Below are positions 49,460-58,635 of a stretch of DNA of 64,000 nt, piece by piece; position 1 is the first letter of the stretch; every line of letters starts with the position of its first letter. A program made the position numbers and the translations under genes. This stretch comes from Alphaproteobacteria bacterium (GTDB lineage: Bacteria > Pseudomonadota > Alphaproteobacteria > Micavibrionales > Micavibrionaceae), in assembly GCA_018399685.1 (NCBI GenBank), contig JAGYOK010000006.1, positions 1 through 64,000 of the forward strand, given 5' to 3'. The notes below the pieces were generated by a model. It made no database searches and was not told the origin of the DNA. It saw nothing but the letters and a program-made list of their open reading frames with translations.

Positions 49460-51070
49460 TTAGTGATTAAAGTGACGCAAGCCGGTAAAGACCATAGCCA
49501 GACCACGCTCATTGGCAGCATCAATTACCTCCTGATCGCGGATAGAGCCACCGGGTTGGATAATCGCTGTAACTCCGGCATCCGCAGCCGTTATCAGGCC
49601 ATCGGCAAACGGGAAGAATGCATCAGAGGCAACAACCGAGCCAGTGGTCAAAGGCTCATCCCATCCGGCATCTTTTGCGGCTTTTTGTGCTTTCAAGACG
49701 GCTATGCGGCAGGAATCAACCCGGCTCATCTGTCCGGCTCCAATACCGACTGTCGCGCGGTCTTTCGCATAAACGATAGCATTGGACTTCACATGCTTGG
49801 CAACAGCAAAGGCAAAAAGCAGGTCGTCCATCTCTCTTTGTGTAGGTTCACGGTCTGTTACCGTGCGTAAATTTTCCTCATCAATCAGCAGGCTATCAGC
49901 ATCCTGAACCAGCAATCCGCCCGCAATGCGTTTTATAATGCGCGAGCGTTGTTGCTCACGATCTGGCATGGTTCCTGTTTCAAGCACACGGATGTTGCTT
50001 TTACGATTCAAGGCATCAAACGCATCTTCTTCAATGGAAGGAGCAATAATAACCTCGACAAAGCGCTCCACTATTGTTGCGGCAAGCTCTCCGGTAAGAG
50101 GGCGGTTCAGCGCAATAATCCCGCCAAACGCGCTTTCCTGATCGCAAAAAAGAGCCTGTTTATAAGCATCTAATACATTGTTGCCAACAGCTACACCGCA
50201 TGGGTTTGAATGTTTTATAATGGCCACGGCAGGATCATCAAATTCGAAAACCAGTTCAAATGCTGCATCGGTATCCGCCAGATTATTGTAGGAAAGTTCC
50301 TTACCTTGCCTTTGCCTGGCAAGAGCCGCACCCGGGCGGGGCGCTGAATCATCACTCAAATAAAGAGCAGCACTCTGATGAGGGTTTTCGCCATAGCGCA
50401 ATTTTTGCTTTAACGTGCCGGAAAAGCTGATCCGACGGGGTGTTGCCTCATCATTTTGCGCGGCAAGCCAGCCAGAGATGGAAGAATCATATGTTGCAGT
50501 CAGGGAAAACGCTGTAAGAGCAAGGTCTTGGCGAGTTTTATAGGTAATGGCGCCGTCATTTTCTTCCATTTCCTTGATGATGTACTCATAATCCTGAGGG
50601 TCTGTAACCACGGCAACATGCTCATGATTTTTGGCAGAAGCCCGGATCATCGCCGGCCCGCCAATATCTATATTCTCGATACATTCCTGAAAAGGCTTAC
50701 CGCTTTGTATAGTTTCGACAAACGGATAAAGGTTGACCACCACCATATCTATTGGGGCAATATCGTGTTCACGCATCACAGCAATATGATCTTCGTTGTC
50801 ATGCTTGCCCAAAATTCCGCCATGGATCTTAGGGTGCAGCGTCTTTACACGTCCTTCCATAATCTCTGGGAAGCCTGTGTGACTGGACACGTCTTTTACA
50901 GTAATACCGGCCTCGGTAAGGGCTTTGGCAGTCCCGCCGGTTGAAAGAATTTCCACGCCATGCCCGCTCAATTTTCTGGCAAAGGCTTCAATCCCTAATT
51001 TATCGGATACGGAAATAAGGGCGCGTTTGATCTTCTTTGTTTTCGGATCATTAATTACTGTGTCATTCAT
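49460..51070 (-). CDS. purH: Bifunctional AICAR transformylase/IMP cyclohydrolase
   Basis: PurH performs the last two steps of IMP synthesis. In this 536-residue protein the N-terminal IMP cyclohydrolase is marked by [34 protein letters not shown] and [14 protein letters not shown]. The C-terminal transformylase shows [36 protein letters not shown] and [12 protein letters not shown], and ends with a metal/substrate segment [15 protein letters not shown]. Start ATG at 51070. The 390 bp downstream towards the island hold no gene but include the island promoter. With purC and folD it shows a full route to purines in this organism. Confidence 0.97.
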   Translation of the reverse strand: MNDTVINDPKTKKIKRALISVSDKLGIEAFARKLSGHGVEILSTGGTAKALTEAGITVKDVSSHTGFPEIMEGRVKTLHPKIHGGILGKHDNEDHIAVMREHDIAPIDMVVVNLYPFVETIQSGKPFQECIENIDIGGPAMIRASAKNHEHVAVVTDPQDYEYIIKEMEENDGAITYKTRQDLALTAFSLTATYDSSISGWLAAQNDEATPRRISFSGTLKQKLRYGENPHQSAALYLSDDSAPRPGAALARQRQGKELSYNNLADTDAAFELVFEFDDPAVAIIKHSNPCGVAVGNNVLDAYKQALFCDQESAFGGIIALNRPLTGELAATIVERFVEVIIAPSIEEDAFDALNRKSNIRVLETGTMPDREQQRSRIIKRIAGGLLVQDADSLLIDEENLRTVTDREPTQREMDDLLFAFAVAKHVKSNAIVYAKDRATVGIGAGQMSRVDSCRIAVLKAQKAAKDAGWDEPLTTGSVVASDAFFPFADGLITAADAGVTAIIQPGGSIRDQEVIDAANERGLAMVFTGLRHFNH

Positions 51071-51211
51071 GATAATAAAGCATTCTTAAATTAGTGTAAG
51101 GATATATTGAAATATGGTTGATAAATAGTCAGTCAATGCGGCTTTTATAAACGTAAAAAACCTATCCTGCAAATCTTCTTCAAACCAGACAAAAAATATA
51201 TTTTAAAAGTT

Positions 51212-52066
51212 CTAGCCTGTTGCGACGGCAGGCGTTTTTACTTCACAGTGAACACTACCGGTTTTTGTGTATAATCCACGCACTTCCGGAACAATTTTAA
51301 GGTCTTCCGTAATCCCCAAAACAGTTTCAGCACCACCAAGGAAGAAAAACCCGTCATCCGCCATTTGTTTGCTCGCACGCTCCATAATGTCTTTTTTCGT
51401 GGGTTGGTCAAAATAAATCAGAACATTTCTGCAAAAAATAATATCGAATTTTCCAAGATTGCTCATCCCGTCTAGCAGGTTAAAATATTTAAAATTAACC
51501 ATCTTTTTGATTTCATCTTTTATAATCCATTTATCACCATCCTGAATAAAGTATTTCATCAAAAGCGTAATGGGCAAGCCGCGCTGTACTTCGAACTGCG
51601 AGTAAATCCCGTCTTTTGCTTGCGCCAGAATTTCATGTGAAATATCTGTAGCAGAAATAGAAAATCGCCAATCCGGCATTTTTGCAGCTTCTTCTTTCAA
51701 AAGCATGGCCAAAGAGTATGGCTCCTGTCCGCTTGATGCGGCAGCACACCAAATCTTCAGATGCTTGGAGCTATTAGGATTTGTTTGATAATAGGGCAGA
51801 ACAGTATTCTTAAAAACGTCAAAAGGCTTGGTGTCGCGGAAAAACGATGTCTCATTAGTTGTCATTGCCTCGATTATATCATTAACCAGATCCTTGGGCG
51901 GCACACCGCGCAGGACTTTAGTCATGTCAGAAATGCCCTCGTAACCCCATTTTTTTGCGACCGGGTTGAGGCGTGATTCGACAAGATACGACTTGTCCTG
52001 AGAAAGCACCAACCCTGATTTTTCCTTCAGGATATCTTTGTATATGTCAAAATCAGTTATATTCAT
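51212..52066 (-). CDS. cheR: Chemotaxis protein methyltransferase CheR
   Basis: CheR methylates glutamates of chemoreceptors with S-adenosylmethionine. The 284-residue protein has the N-terminal helical domain (DILKEKSGLVLSQDKSYLVE) and a Rossmann domain with MTTNETSFFRDTKPFDV, KIWCAAASSGQEPYSLAMLL (SAM-binding) and FDIIFCRNVLIYFDQPTKK. It starts at ATG 52066. It is the last of the minus-strand chemotaxis genes, downstream of cheB. No receptor gene is in this window. Confidence 0.95.
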   Translation of the reverse strand: MNITDFDIYKDILKEKSGLVLSQDKSYLVESRLNPVAKKWGYEGISDMTKVLRGVPPKDLVNDIIEAMTTNETSFFRDTKPFDVFKNTVLPYYQTNPNSSKHLKIWCAAASSGQEPYSLAMLLKEEAAKMPDWRFSISATDISHEILAQAKDGIYSQFEVQRGLPITLLMKYFIQDGDKWIIKDEIKKMVNFKYFNLLDGMSNLGKFDIIFCRNVLIYFDQPTKKDIMERASKQMADDGFFFLGGAETVLGITEDLKIVPEVRGLYTKTGSVHCEVKTPAVATG

Positions 52067-52222
52067 CGCTTCTTATCTTTTAAATTATAATCGTTGTTTC
52101 TTACAAAATATTACACAAAGTTTAGTCTTACTTAGCCCGCTCGTCACGCTATGGCGTTAAAGTACATCCTACCGTCTTCTATCTGCCGCCTTGGTCAAGG
52201 CAGCAGGTTTTGTTAACTCCTC

Positions 52223-53329
52223 CTAATATAGATGACAGGCTCGCCTGACCCAGTTTCCCATTTCTGAAATTGGTAATACAGCAGAGCATATTCCAGCCAT
52301 TGCAACAGCTCCGGGCATACCCCATACCACACTTGTTTCTTCATCCTGTGCAATTATACGGCCACCAAGATCTACAAGCTTTTTCGATCCTTCAAGACCG
52401 TCATGCCCCATGCCGGTTAAAATTACGCACAATACTTTATTGCCATAGATTTCCATAAGAGAGCGCAACATTGGATCTGTTGACGGTCTACAAAAATTTT
52501 CCTGTGGCCCGTCATCAAGTTTTATAATCAGCCGACCCTCTTTTCGCTCAAAAACCATATGCCAGTTGCCGGGTGCGATATAGATTTTACCCGGTTCAAC
52601 CACCATACCGTCCTCGCCCTCAAAAGCGGGCAGGCCGGTTTGTTGCGTGATGTGTTCGGCCAGAAGTTTGGTAAAAGTTGCTGGCATGTGTTGAGTAATA
52701 ACAATGGGAATATCCAGAATATCAATATCTTGCAATATGTTGAATAGAGCTTTCGGCCCACCCGTGGAGCTGCCAATCGCAATAATCTCGGGCTTACCCC
52801 TGTAAGCGCCAAAATCATTTTTAAGAGTAAAACTTTTATCTAGCGGGGCAGGGGCAGGAGCCACGACTAGTCTATCTGCACCCGTTTTTTGCACCCCGCA
52901 AGGAGGTTTGTCTTTAGGCGCAAGCGATTTGACGATACTAATTAGTGTTTTCCTGAAAGTAGAGTCTTCCCCCCTTGCTTCTGCGCTTGACGGCTTGACA
53001 AGACACTCCACTGCTCCAAGAGCCATGGCCTTCATTGTCGTGTCAGCCCCTTTTGCAGTAAGGCTTGAACACATAACAACCTTTGTATCGGGAGAGTATT
53101 TGAGGATTTCAGGCAGCGCCGTCAAACCATCCATAACAGGCATTTCAACATCAAGAATAATAACATCAGGATGTTTGTTTTTGGCCATCATTATGGCGTT
53201 TTCACCATTGGAAACCGATGCCACTACATCAATACAAGGTTCGGAATTAAGGATACTCGCAATAATACTGCGGATGACGCTGGAATCATCTACAAGCATT
53301 ACAGTGATTTTATCGGAAGGAGAACTCAT
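52223..53329 (-). CDS. cheB: Protein-glutamate methylesterase/response regulator CheB
   Basis: CheB demethylates chemoreceptors after phosphorylation by CheA. The 368-residue protein has an N-terminal receiver domain (VMLVDDSSVIRSIIASIL, phosphorylation in VIILDVEMPVMDG) and a C-terminal esterase. The esterase has Ser in AIGSSTGGPKAL, His in VITQHMPATFTKLLAEH and Asp in GMGHDGLEGSKKL, the expected triad. The linker of about 45 residues contains two Pro-rich turns. It is upstream of cheR on the same strand and downstream of cheY. Confidence 0.95.
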   Translation of the reverse strand: MSSPSDKITVMLVDDSSVIRSIIASILNSEPCIDVVASVSNGENAIMMAKNKHPDVIILDVEMPVMDGLTALPEILKYSPDTKVVMCSSLTAKGADTTMKAMALGAVECLVKPSSAEARGEDSTFRKTLISIVKSLAPKDKPPCGVQKTGADRLVVAPAPAPLDKSFTLKNDFGAYRGKPEIIAIGSSTGGPKALFNILQDIDILDIPIVITQHMPATFTKLLAEHITQQTGLPAFEGEDGMVVEPGKIYIAPGNWHMVFERKEGRLIIKLDDGPQENFCRPSTDPMLRSLMEIYGNKVLCVILTGMGHDGLEGSKKLVDLGGRIIAQDEETSVVWGMPGAVAMAGICSAVLPISEMGNWVRRACHLY

Positions 53330-53456
53330 ATTTTAACACAACCAGCAAAGAGAAAATATATAAACAACAGGAAAATATCAATTAACGCGGCCTGTTTTTA
53401 AAAAGGTAAAACAATACAACAATTTCAAAAAACTACAGCGCCTTTCTTTAGCATAA

Positions 53457-53831
53457 TTATTTAGCATCCAGCAAACCAACCTGAACAAACTTGGACTCGA
53501 TGATTTCGCTGTCAAAAGGCTTCATGATATATTCATTGGCACCGGCCTGTATAGCGCGCTGGATATGGTTTATATCATTCTCCGTCGTGCAAAAAACCAC
53601 CATAGGGCGATCTCCACCCTCCATCAAACGGAGTTTTTCAAGAAACTCAATCCCGCTCATCACCGGCATATTCCAATCAAGTATTATGGCATCGGGCATG
53701 AATTCTTCACATGCCTCATATGCTTGTTGCCCATCTTCAGCTTCGCGGTATTCAAACCCCAGATCGTGAACGATTCGACCTGCAACTTTCCGCACCACTC
53801 TGCTGTCATCTACGATTAAACAAGATTTCAT
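53457..53831 (-). CDS. cheY: Single-domain response regulator CheY
   Basis: A 124-residue receiver domain. The acidic pocket is in CLIVDDSRVVRKVAG, the phospho-Asp in AIILDWNMPVMSGIEFL, the Thr switch in VVFCTTENDIN and the Lys in EYIMKPFDSEII. CheY-P controls the flagellar motor and is likely the substrate of the CheZ-like protein at 35.4 kb. CheW follows on the same strand (217 bp gap). Confidence 0.93.
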   Translation of the reverse strand: MKSCLIVDDSRVVRKVAGRIVHDLGFEYREAEDGQQAYEACEEFMPDAIILDWNMPVMSGIEFLEKLRLMEGGDRPMVVFCTTENDINHIQRAIQAGANEYIMKPFDSEIIESKFVQVGLLDAK

Positions 53832-54048
53832 GAATCTCCTCTTATCTATTATTAAAACCCTACAACAAAGCGATTTGCAAACAACGCCGCGAAAAGGAAA
53901 ACAAGCCCAAGTGTTTCCGGCTTTTTAAAAGCAATAAAACCATAACACAGGCTACTAAAGATATACACGCAAGATTCACCGCGAGCAAGGCCTTAAAAGG
54001 CGGCTTTTAACAGTCTTTTAGCAATAGCAGGCTTTAACAACGTGAGTA

Positions 54049-54519
54049 TCAGGTATAAGAACCAATATCTTCCAGTAACCTTGAGACGTCCATTATAACC
54101 AAAAGCTCATTTTCCATTTGGTAAATACCTGTAGAAATATTTCTCCAAAGAGGATCAAGCGTTCCCGGGTTGCTCTCATAATACTTGTCTTTAAAGCTTA
54201 CAACATCCCCGACACTGTCTATGATAAGGCTGAACAATTCGTTTTTGTGCTCTACGACAACACTCATGCTTGGCAGGCCATCGTCTTTTTCCGGTAGCCC
54301 CAGACGTTTGCGAACATCAATCGCGGTAACAATGCGCCCGCGCAAATTCAATGATCCGGCCACCTCCTTTGAGGCGAGGGGGATGCGCGTAACTCTTTGT
54401 TCTCTTAAAACATCCTGTACCTGTAAAACCGGTATACCAAAGCGCTGACCTGCAATCATAACGGTAAGGTAATCTCTGGACTCATTGTTCATTTCTTTTG
54501 ATGATCTTTCTTCGGACAT
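54049..54519 (-). CDS. cheW: Chemotaxis adaptor CheW
   Basis: CheW couples chemoreceptors to CheA. The 156-residue protein has a 12-residue charged lead (SEERSSKEMNNE), then the CheW fold (YLTVMIAGQRFGIPVLQVQD, PEVAGSLNLRGR-like ASKEVAGSLNLRGRIVTAID, then LIIDSVGDVVSFKDKYYE). The NLRGRIVTAIDVR segment is the typical receptor/CheA contact. It lies between cheY and cheA. Confidence 0.93.
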   Translation of the reverse strand: MSEERSSKEMNNESRDYLTVMIAGQRFGIPVLQVQDVLREQRVTRIPLASKEVAGSLNLRGRIVTAIDVRKRLGLPEKDDGLPSMSVVVEHKNELFSLIIDSVGDVVSFKDKYYESNPGTLDPLWRNISTGIYQMENELLVIMDVSRLLEDIGSYT

Positions 54520-54597
54520 ACTTCATACGTCTCCCTTAAAATAGTACAAATAACTTTATAGTATAAACTTTATAACATATACGCACCCGCCGCGATT

Positions 54598-57585
54598 CTA
54601 GCGACCATCCAGAGTTTTGGCTATAGCGCTGAGCAATGTTTCCTTGTCGAATTTAGCAACATAGTTCCTATAGCCAGAACTCATACCCCGCTCAATATCC
54701 TTGGGCGTAGCATGAGAGGATAGAGCAACCATAGGGGTATCCGCCCAAAGACCACCTTCGCTCCTAATCATGCGGGCAAATTCAAAGCCATCTATATCCG
54801 GCATCTCGATATCGCTAACGATAATATCAAACGAGACACCTTCTTCCTGAAGTTTCAGGGCTTCTGTTGGCCCGTTAAGCGTTGTGACTTCATAGCCTGC
54901 AACACTTAGCACCGGAGTAAGCATGTTGCGGAAGAAGGGGCTGTCATCAATCAGCAGAACGCGCTTTTTGCCCCTTATCTCTTCTTCGTCCCCTTCGCCA
55001 AACGGCGCATTGTTATGATCTCTGAACCATGTCTTGTTAACGTCATTAAGGAAATGGGCAATGTCCACAACATCAGTAGCCGCACCATTAATAATAGCGC
55101 TTCCCAAAAGGCCTTTTTGTGAAGAATTGAGTTTTACGTCAATATGCTCTTCTATGATGTCAACTATATCATTAACAATAATACCCATAGACCGATCTTT
55201 ATCGGCGAAAACCAGCACAGGTCTGCCATGCTCTTCATCAATTTTTACCGAGTTGCTGAACGGAACAAGAGGCATCAAGGTACCGCGATATTGCATCATC
55301 ATCTGGCCGCTTGAATATTCTATGTTCTCCTTGCGGATATTTTCCAGACGAGCCACCAACGATAGAGGGACGGCTTTTGGAGTATTGTCCCCAACATTGA
55401 ATAGCAGCAAAGATGTCTTCTTTTCAGAATCCGCGCGATGCTTGGTTCCCTGCATTGTTGCATCCTCTTCAATATTATCTATACCGCCGGAGGCGTTCGC
55501 AATACCGTTAGGATCAAGAATCATAATCACGCTACCATCGCCAAGAATGGTATTTCCAGAGAAGAGCTTCAAGCCTTTAAGCATTTGCGCTACTGGCTTG
55601 ACAACGATTTCCTCTGTGTCAAATACGCGGTCAACAATAATACCGAATTGATAGCCGCCAACCTCTGCAATAACAATGTAAAGATTGCGCGCGAGTTTCT
55701 TTTTCTCTTTCTTTTTCTCTTTTTTAGTTTTCTCAGCGGCACGCTTCAATGATTTTACAAGTGCTTTTTCCTGCTCCGGCCCGATCGCATCAAGAGCCTC
55801 ACCTGTTTCTTCTACTGCTTCTTCTTGTTCTTCTTCGGCTGCGCTTTCTATAACTTCTTCTTTAGGTTCCTCTTTTTCAGGTTTTAAGATGCTCTCGGAA
55901 GCAAGACAAAGAACCTCGCTCAGCGAGACAAGTGGCAACAATCGGTCACGCAGACGGAATACAGGGGCGCCCTTGATATACTCAATCCGGTTATCGCCAT
56001 GGTCAGAAACCATGACCAGCTCGCTAACGGAAAGCTGGGGTATAGCGAAACGCTCGCCCGCCGCTTCAACTATAAGGGCATGCACAATCGCGAGGGTAAG
56101 AGGGATCTTGATCGTAAAGATAGAGCCTTTACCTTCCGTAGATTTCAACTCAACCGAGCCGCCGATCCTTTCAATATTAGTGCGCACAACATCCATTCCA
56201 ACACCGCGACCGGAAACAGAAGTAACCTTCTCCGCCGTCGAAAAGCCAGGCTTAAAGATGAATTGCTGGACTTGTTGGGAAGACATTTCTTTCAACTCTT
56301 CGGCAGTTGCCAGCCCGTTATTAAGAATTTTCTCACGAATTTTCTCTTCATTTAAGCCCTTACCATCATCGGAAATTTTTATAATGATATGCCCGCCCTC
56401 ATGATAAGCATTAAGCTTGATTGTACCCGTTTCAGATTTGCCTGCGGCTATGCGCTCTGCCGGGAGCTCAATCCCGTGATCGCCGGAGTTACGCACCATG
56501 TGGGTCAAGGGGTCTTTAATCATTTCAAGAACCTGACGGTCAAGCTCTGTATCCTGACCATGCATATCAAGATTTACTTTCTTGCCAAGCTCGATAGAAA
56601 GGTCGCGGATAATACGGGGAAGCTTTGACCACGCATTACCGATGGGCTGCATCCGTGTTTTCATCACGCCTTCCTGAAGCTCGGAAACAACGTGATTTAA
56701 ACGTTGCAGCGGTGTTGTGAAAGCCGTCTCTCCCTCTGCGCGAACAATCTGCAATAGCTGGTTCCGGGTAAGAACAAGCTCGCTGACCATTGTCATAAGG
56801 TCTTCAAGCACATCAACATTGACACGCAAAGTCTGGTTTGCAGTTGCCCTTGTCTCGGTTTTTGTATATTCGTCATCGCCAGAATCACTCCCGGTTTCAT
56901 TAACTAATACTTCGTCTATTTTGGGTTCTTCGCTCACTTTAGCCTCTGTCGTTTGTTTAGCCTGTTTCTGTTTTTCCAAATCAGCGGGATTAACAATCCC
57001 CTCCATCCCCGGCGCCGCAGCAAAAGCTGCCTCCAATTCTTCCATGGAGGCATCCCCCGGAGCCAGATCCGTTCTTTCTTTAATTATCAATTCGATTATT
57101 TCTTCTTCGGGCTGAGCTTCTTCAACCGCTTCCTCAGCCTCAACTTCCTCAATCTTTTCGGCAGCAGCAAGAGGCTCTTCTTCCGCCGCTTCATCATCAG
57201 ATATAACTTTTCCCTCATAGGCGGCATCAAGCTTTGCTATGATAGCGGAGTCATCTCCTTCAGGCTCTTTGCCGGTCTTTTCCAGTTCCTTTAGGATGAA
57301 TTTGATCCGGTCGATAGATTCAAAGATCAGGGTTACATATTCAGGGATAACTTCCAGATCCCCGTCGCGGAAACGCCCCAAAACATTTTCCGCGTGGTGC
57401 GCTACTTTTTCCAGTCGGGGGAGATCAAGAAATCCGCAGGTTCCCTTGATGGTATGCACCAGACGGAATATTTTACCCAGAAGCTCCGTATCATTGGGAT
57501 TTTGCTCCAGATTAACCAGATCCACATCAATCTCGTCAATACTTTCATTAGTCTCTGTTAAAAACTCGACAACAAGATCATCCAT
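54598..57585 (-). CDS. cheA: Multidomain chemotaxis histidine kinase CheA with tandem CheW-type domains and receiver
   Basis: A 995-residue CheA. Order: Hpt domain with phospho-His H44 in LVHTIKGTCGF, a Glu-rich linker, dimerisation domain (DVLEDLMTMVSELVLTRNQL), HATPase (HMVRNSGDHGIELP, DDGKGLNEEKI, GRGVGMDVVRTN), then a CheW-like domain interrupted near residues 590-655 by an acidic and Lys-rich insert (EEEQEEAVEETGEAL, KKEKKKEKKKLA). A second CheW-like domain follows (about 735-860), and a C-terminal receiver (872-995) with phospho-Asp near 925 in IIVSDIEMPDIDG. No P2 domain motif is obvious. The extra CheW-like domain and receiver make it a hybrid kinase, as found in some cell-cycle-linked chemotaxis systems. 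Confidence 0.92.
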   Translation of the reverse strand: MDDLVVEFLTETNESIDEIDVDLVNLEQNPNDTELLGKIFRLVHTIKGTCGFLDLPRLEKVAHHAENVLGRFRDGDLEVIPEYVTLIFESIDRIKFILKELEKTGKEPEGDDSAIIAKLDAAYEGKVISDDEAAEEEPLAAAEKIEEVEAEEAVEEAQPEEEIIELIIKERTDLAPGDASMEELEAAFAAAPGMEGIVNPADLEKQKQAKQTTEAKVSEEPKIDEVLVNETGSDSGDDEYTKTETRATANQTLRVNVDVLEDLMTMVSELVLTRNQLLQIVRAEGETAFTTPLQRLNHVVSELQEGVMKTRMQPIGNAWSKLPRIIRDLSIELGKKVNLDMHGQDTELDRQVLEMIKDPLTHMVRNSGDHGIELPAERIAAGKSETGTIKLNAYHEGGHIIIKISDDGKGLNEEKIREKILNNGLATAEELKEMSSQQVQQFIFKPGFSTAEKVTSVSGRGVGMDVVRTNIERIGGSVELKSTEGKGSIFTIKIPLTLAIVHALIVEAAGERFAIPQLSVSELVMVSDHGDNRIEYIKGAPVFRLRDRLLPLVSLSEVLCLASESILKPEKEEPKEEVIESAAEEEQEEAVEETGEALDAIGPEQEKALVKSLKRAAEKTKKEKKKEKKKLARNLYIVIAEVGGYQFGIIVDRVFDTEEIVVKPVAQMLKGLKLFSGNTILGDGSVIMILDPNGIANASGGIDNIEEDATMQGTKHRADSEKKTSLLLFNVGDNTPKAVPLSLVARLENIRKENIEYSSGQMMMQYRGTLMPLVPFSNSVKIDEEHGRPVLVFADKDRSMGIIVNDIVDIIEEHIDVKLNSSQKGLLGSAIINGAATDVVDIAHFLNDVNKTWFRDHNNAPFGEGDEEEIRGKKRVLLIDDSPFFRNMLTPVLSVAGYEVTTLNGPTEALKLQEEGVSFDIIVSDIEMPDIDGFEFARMIRSEGGLWADTPMVALSSHATPKDIERGMSSGYRNYVAKFDKETLLSAIAKTLDGR

Positions 57586-57889
57586 AAAACATATTCCTTA
57601 ACTATTATTTTGGTTCATAATGTCCCCGGACTACAACAGGCGCTTTCTTGTAAAAGAATGTGGGTAGAACGCCTACGTATGCAAGATGGGTACACAAGCT
57701 ACACGAACAAGCTTCACGTAAATGATTCCGGTTTGTTGATAACACACAAACAAACACACAAATAAATACGCAAAAACCAGAGATACGCAGATGTAAAAAA
57801 AACGGAAAATACGCAGATTATATAGAATACTCAGACTATAACGCACAAAGAAGTGCTAAACGCATAAGCCCTGTAAGGGCAGTCGGTAA
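57586..57889 (-). other. Gene-free 304-bp region between cheA and chpT, with TACGCAGAT repeats
   Basis: On the minus strand ATCTGCGTAT occurs twice within about 40 bp (centre near 57790-57820), with a third related TTTGCGTATT nearby. A weak hairpin GCCCTTACAGGGC follows chpT at 57868-57880 and may terminate chpT. The direct repeats could be regulator sites for cheA. No ORF is supported. Confidence 0.4.
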
Positions 57890-58528
57890 CTAGGATACAA
57901 CAGCTTGTTTTAATCTCAAGAAAATAAAATTTTCAGGAGCATCGCAAACCGTTATTTCATAGCCATATTTGTTGGCAAACAGCCGTGTAATAAAGGGGTG
58001 GACAAGTTTCGGATCGAGATCCTCAACCGGTGTTTTAAGAGCTAAAGCCTCAATAATATTGTCTTTTAAATTGGCTTTTTCGCCCTCTGCCGAGATCAGC
58101 AGGGAATCATCCTCCTGAGCTTTTACGCTCACCATGCCACCTTTTGGCAGGCCATCACCGGCCAAAATCAGGCAGCACATTAAAAGCTTTGGAAAGCCGC
58201 GATTCTTTTCAAAACCGATATCCATATACGGATTCCAATCTTGTTTTATCCGGTTGTCCCCGACAATAAATTCGTTATAGGTCTGGTGGATTTGCTCCAG
58301 CTTGATGCTCTCATCAGCGCCGCCCAGCCCATAAGCCATGCGCAGTGTCTTGAGCTTGGCTCCGGCTTGTGTAGCGGTAAAGGATATCAAAGACATCACA
58401 TTATCATCAGCTCCCATTTCTTCCATGATCTCTATACCATTGGCAATGGCACCAACGGGGCTGGTAAGATCGTGACAAATTTTAGAGGCAATAAGTTCGG
58501 TTAGAAGAGCTGTATCTCGGTCGTTCAT
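57890..58528 (-). CDS. chpT: Histidine phosphotransferase ChpT
   Basis: ChpT passes phosphate from the hybrid kinase CckA to CtrA and CpdR in Alphaproteobacteria. The 212-residue protein starts MNDRDTALLTELIASKICHD; H19 in KICHDLTSPVGAIANGIEIM is the expected phospho-accepting site in the DHp-like helix, with a degenerate ATPase-like C-terminal part (EVHPFITRLFANKYGYEITV-like region). The open frame extends upstream to 58600, adding a hydrophobic stretch not seen in ChpT, so the ATG at 58528 is chosen. It matches the CtrA box seen before flagellin. Confidence 0.88.
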   Translation of the reverse strand: MNDRDTALLTELIASKICHDLTSPVGAIANGIEIMEEMGADDNVMSLISFTATQAGAKLKTLRMAYGLGGADESIKLEQIHQTYNEFIVGDNRIKQDWNPYMDIGFEKNRGFPKLLMCCLILAGDGLPKGGMVSVKAQEDDSLLISAEGEKANLKDNIIEALALKTPVEDLDPKLVHPFITRLFANKYGYEITVCDAPENFIFLRLKQAVVS

Positions 58529-58635
58529 GCAAATCCCAAAAATATAAACAAAAATATAAAAAGCTGTATCAACCCGGATGTGGGTCAAAGAGAATAACAC
58601 CGGATCAAAACGACATAATTATTTTTGATTCGGTA

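Noticed and set aside
55034-56404. Antisense ORFs of about 205 and 239 codons opposite cheA
   Set aside because: Ser/Arg-rich shadows of the cheA frame with no recognisable motif.
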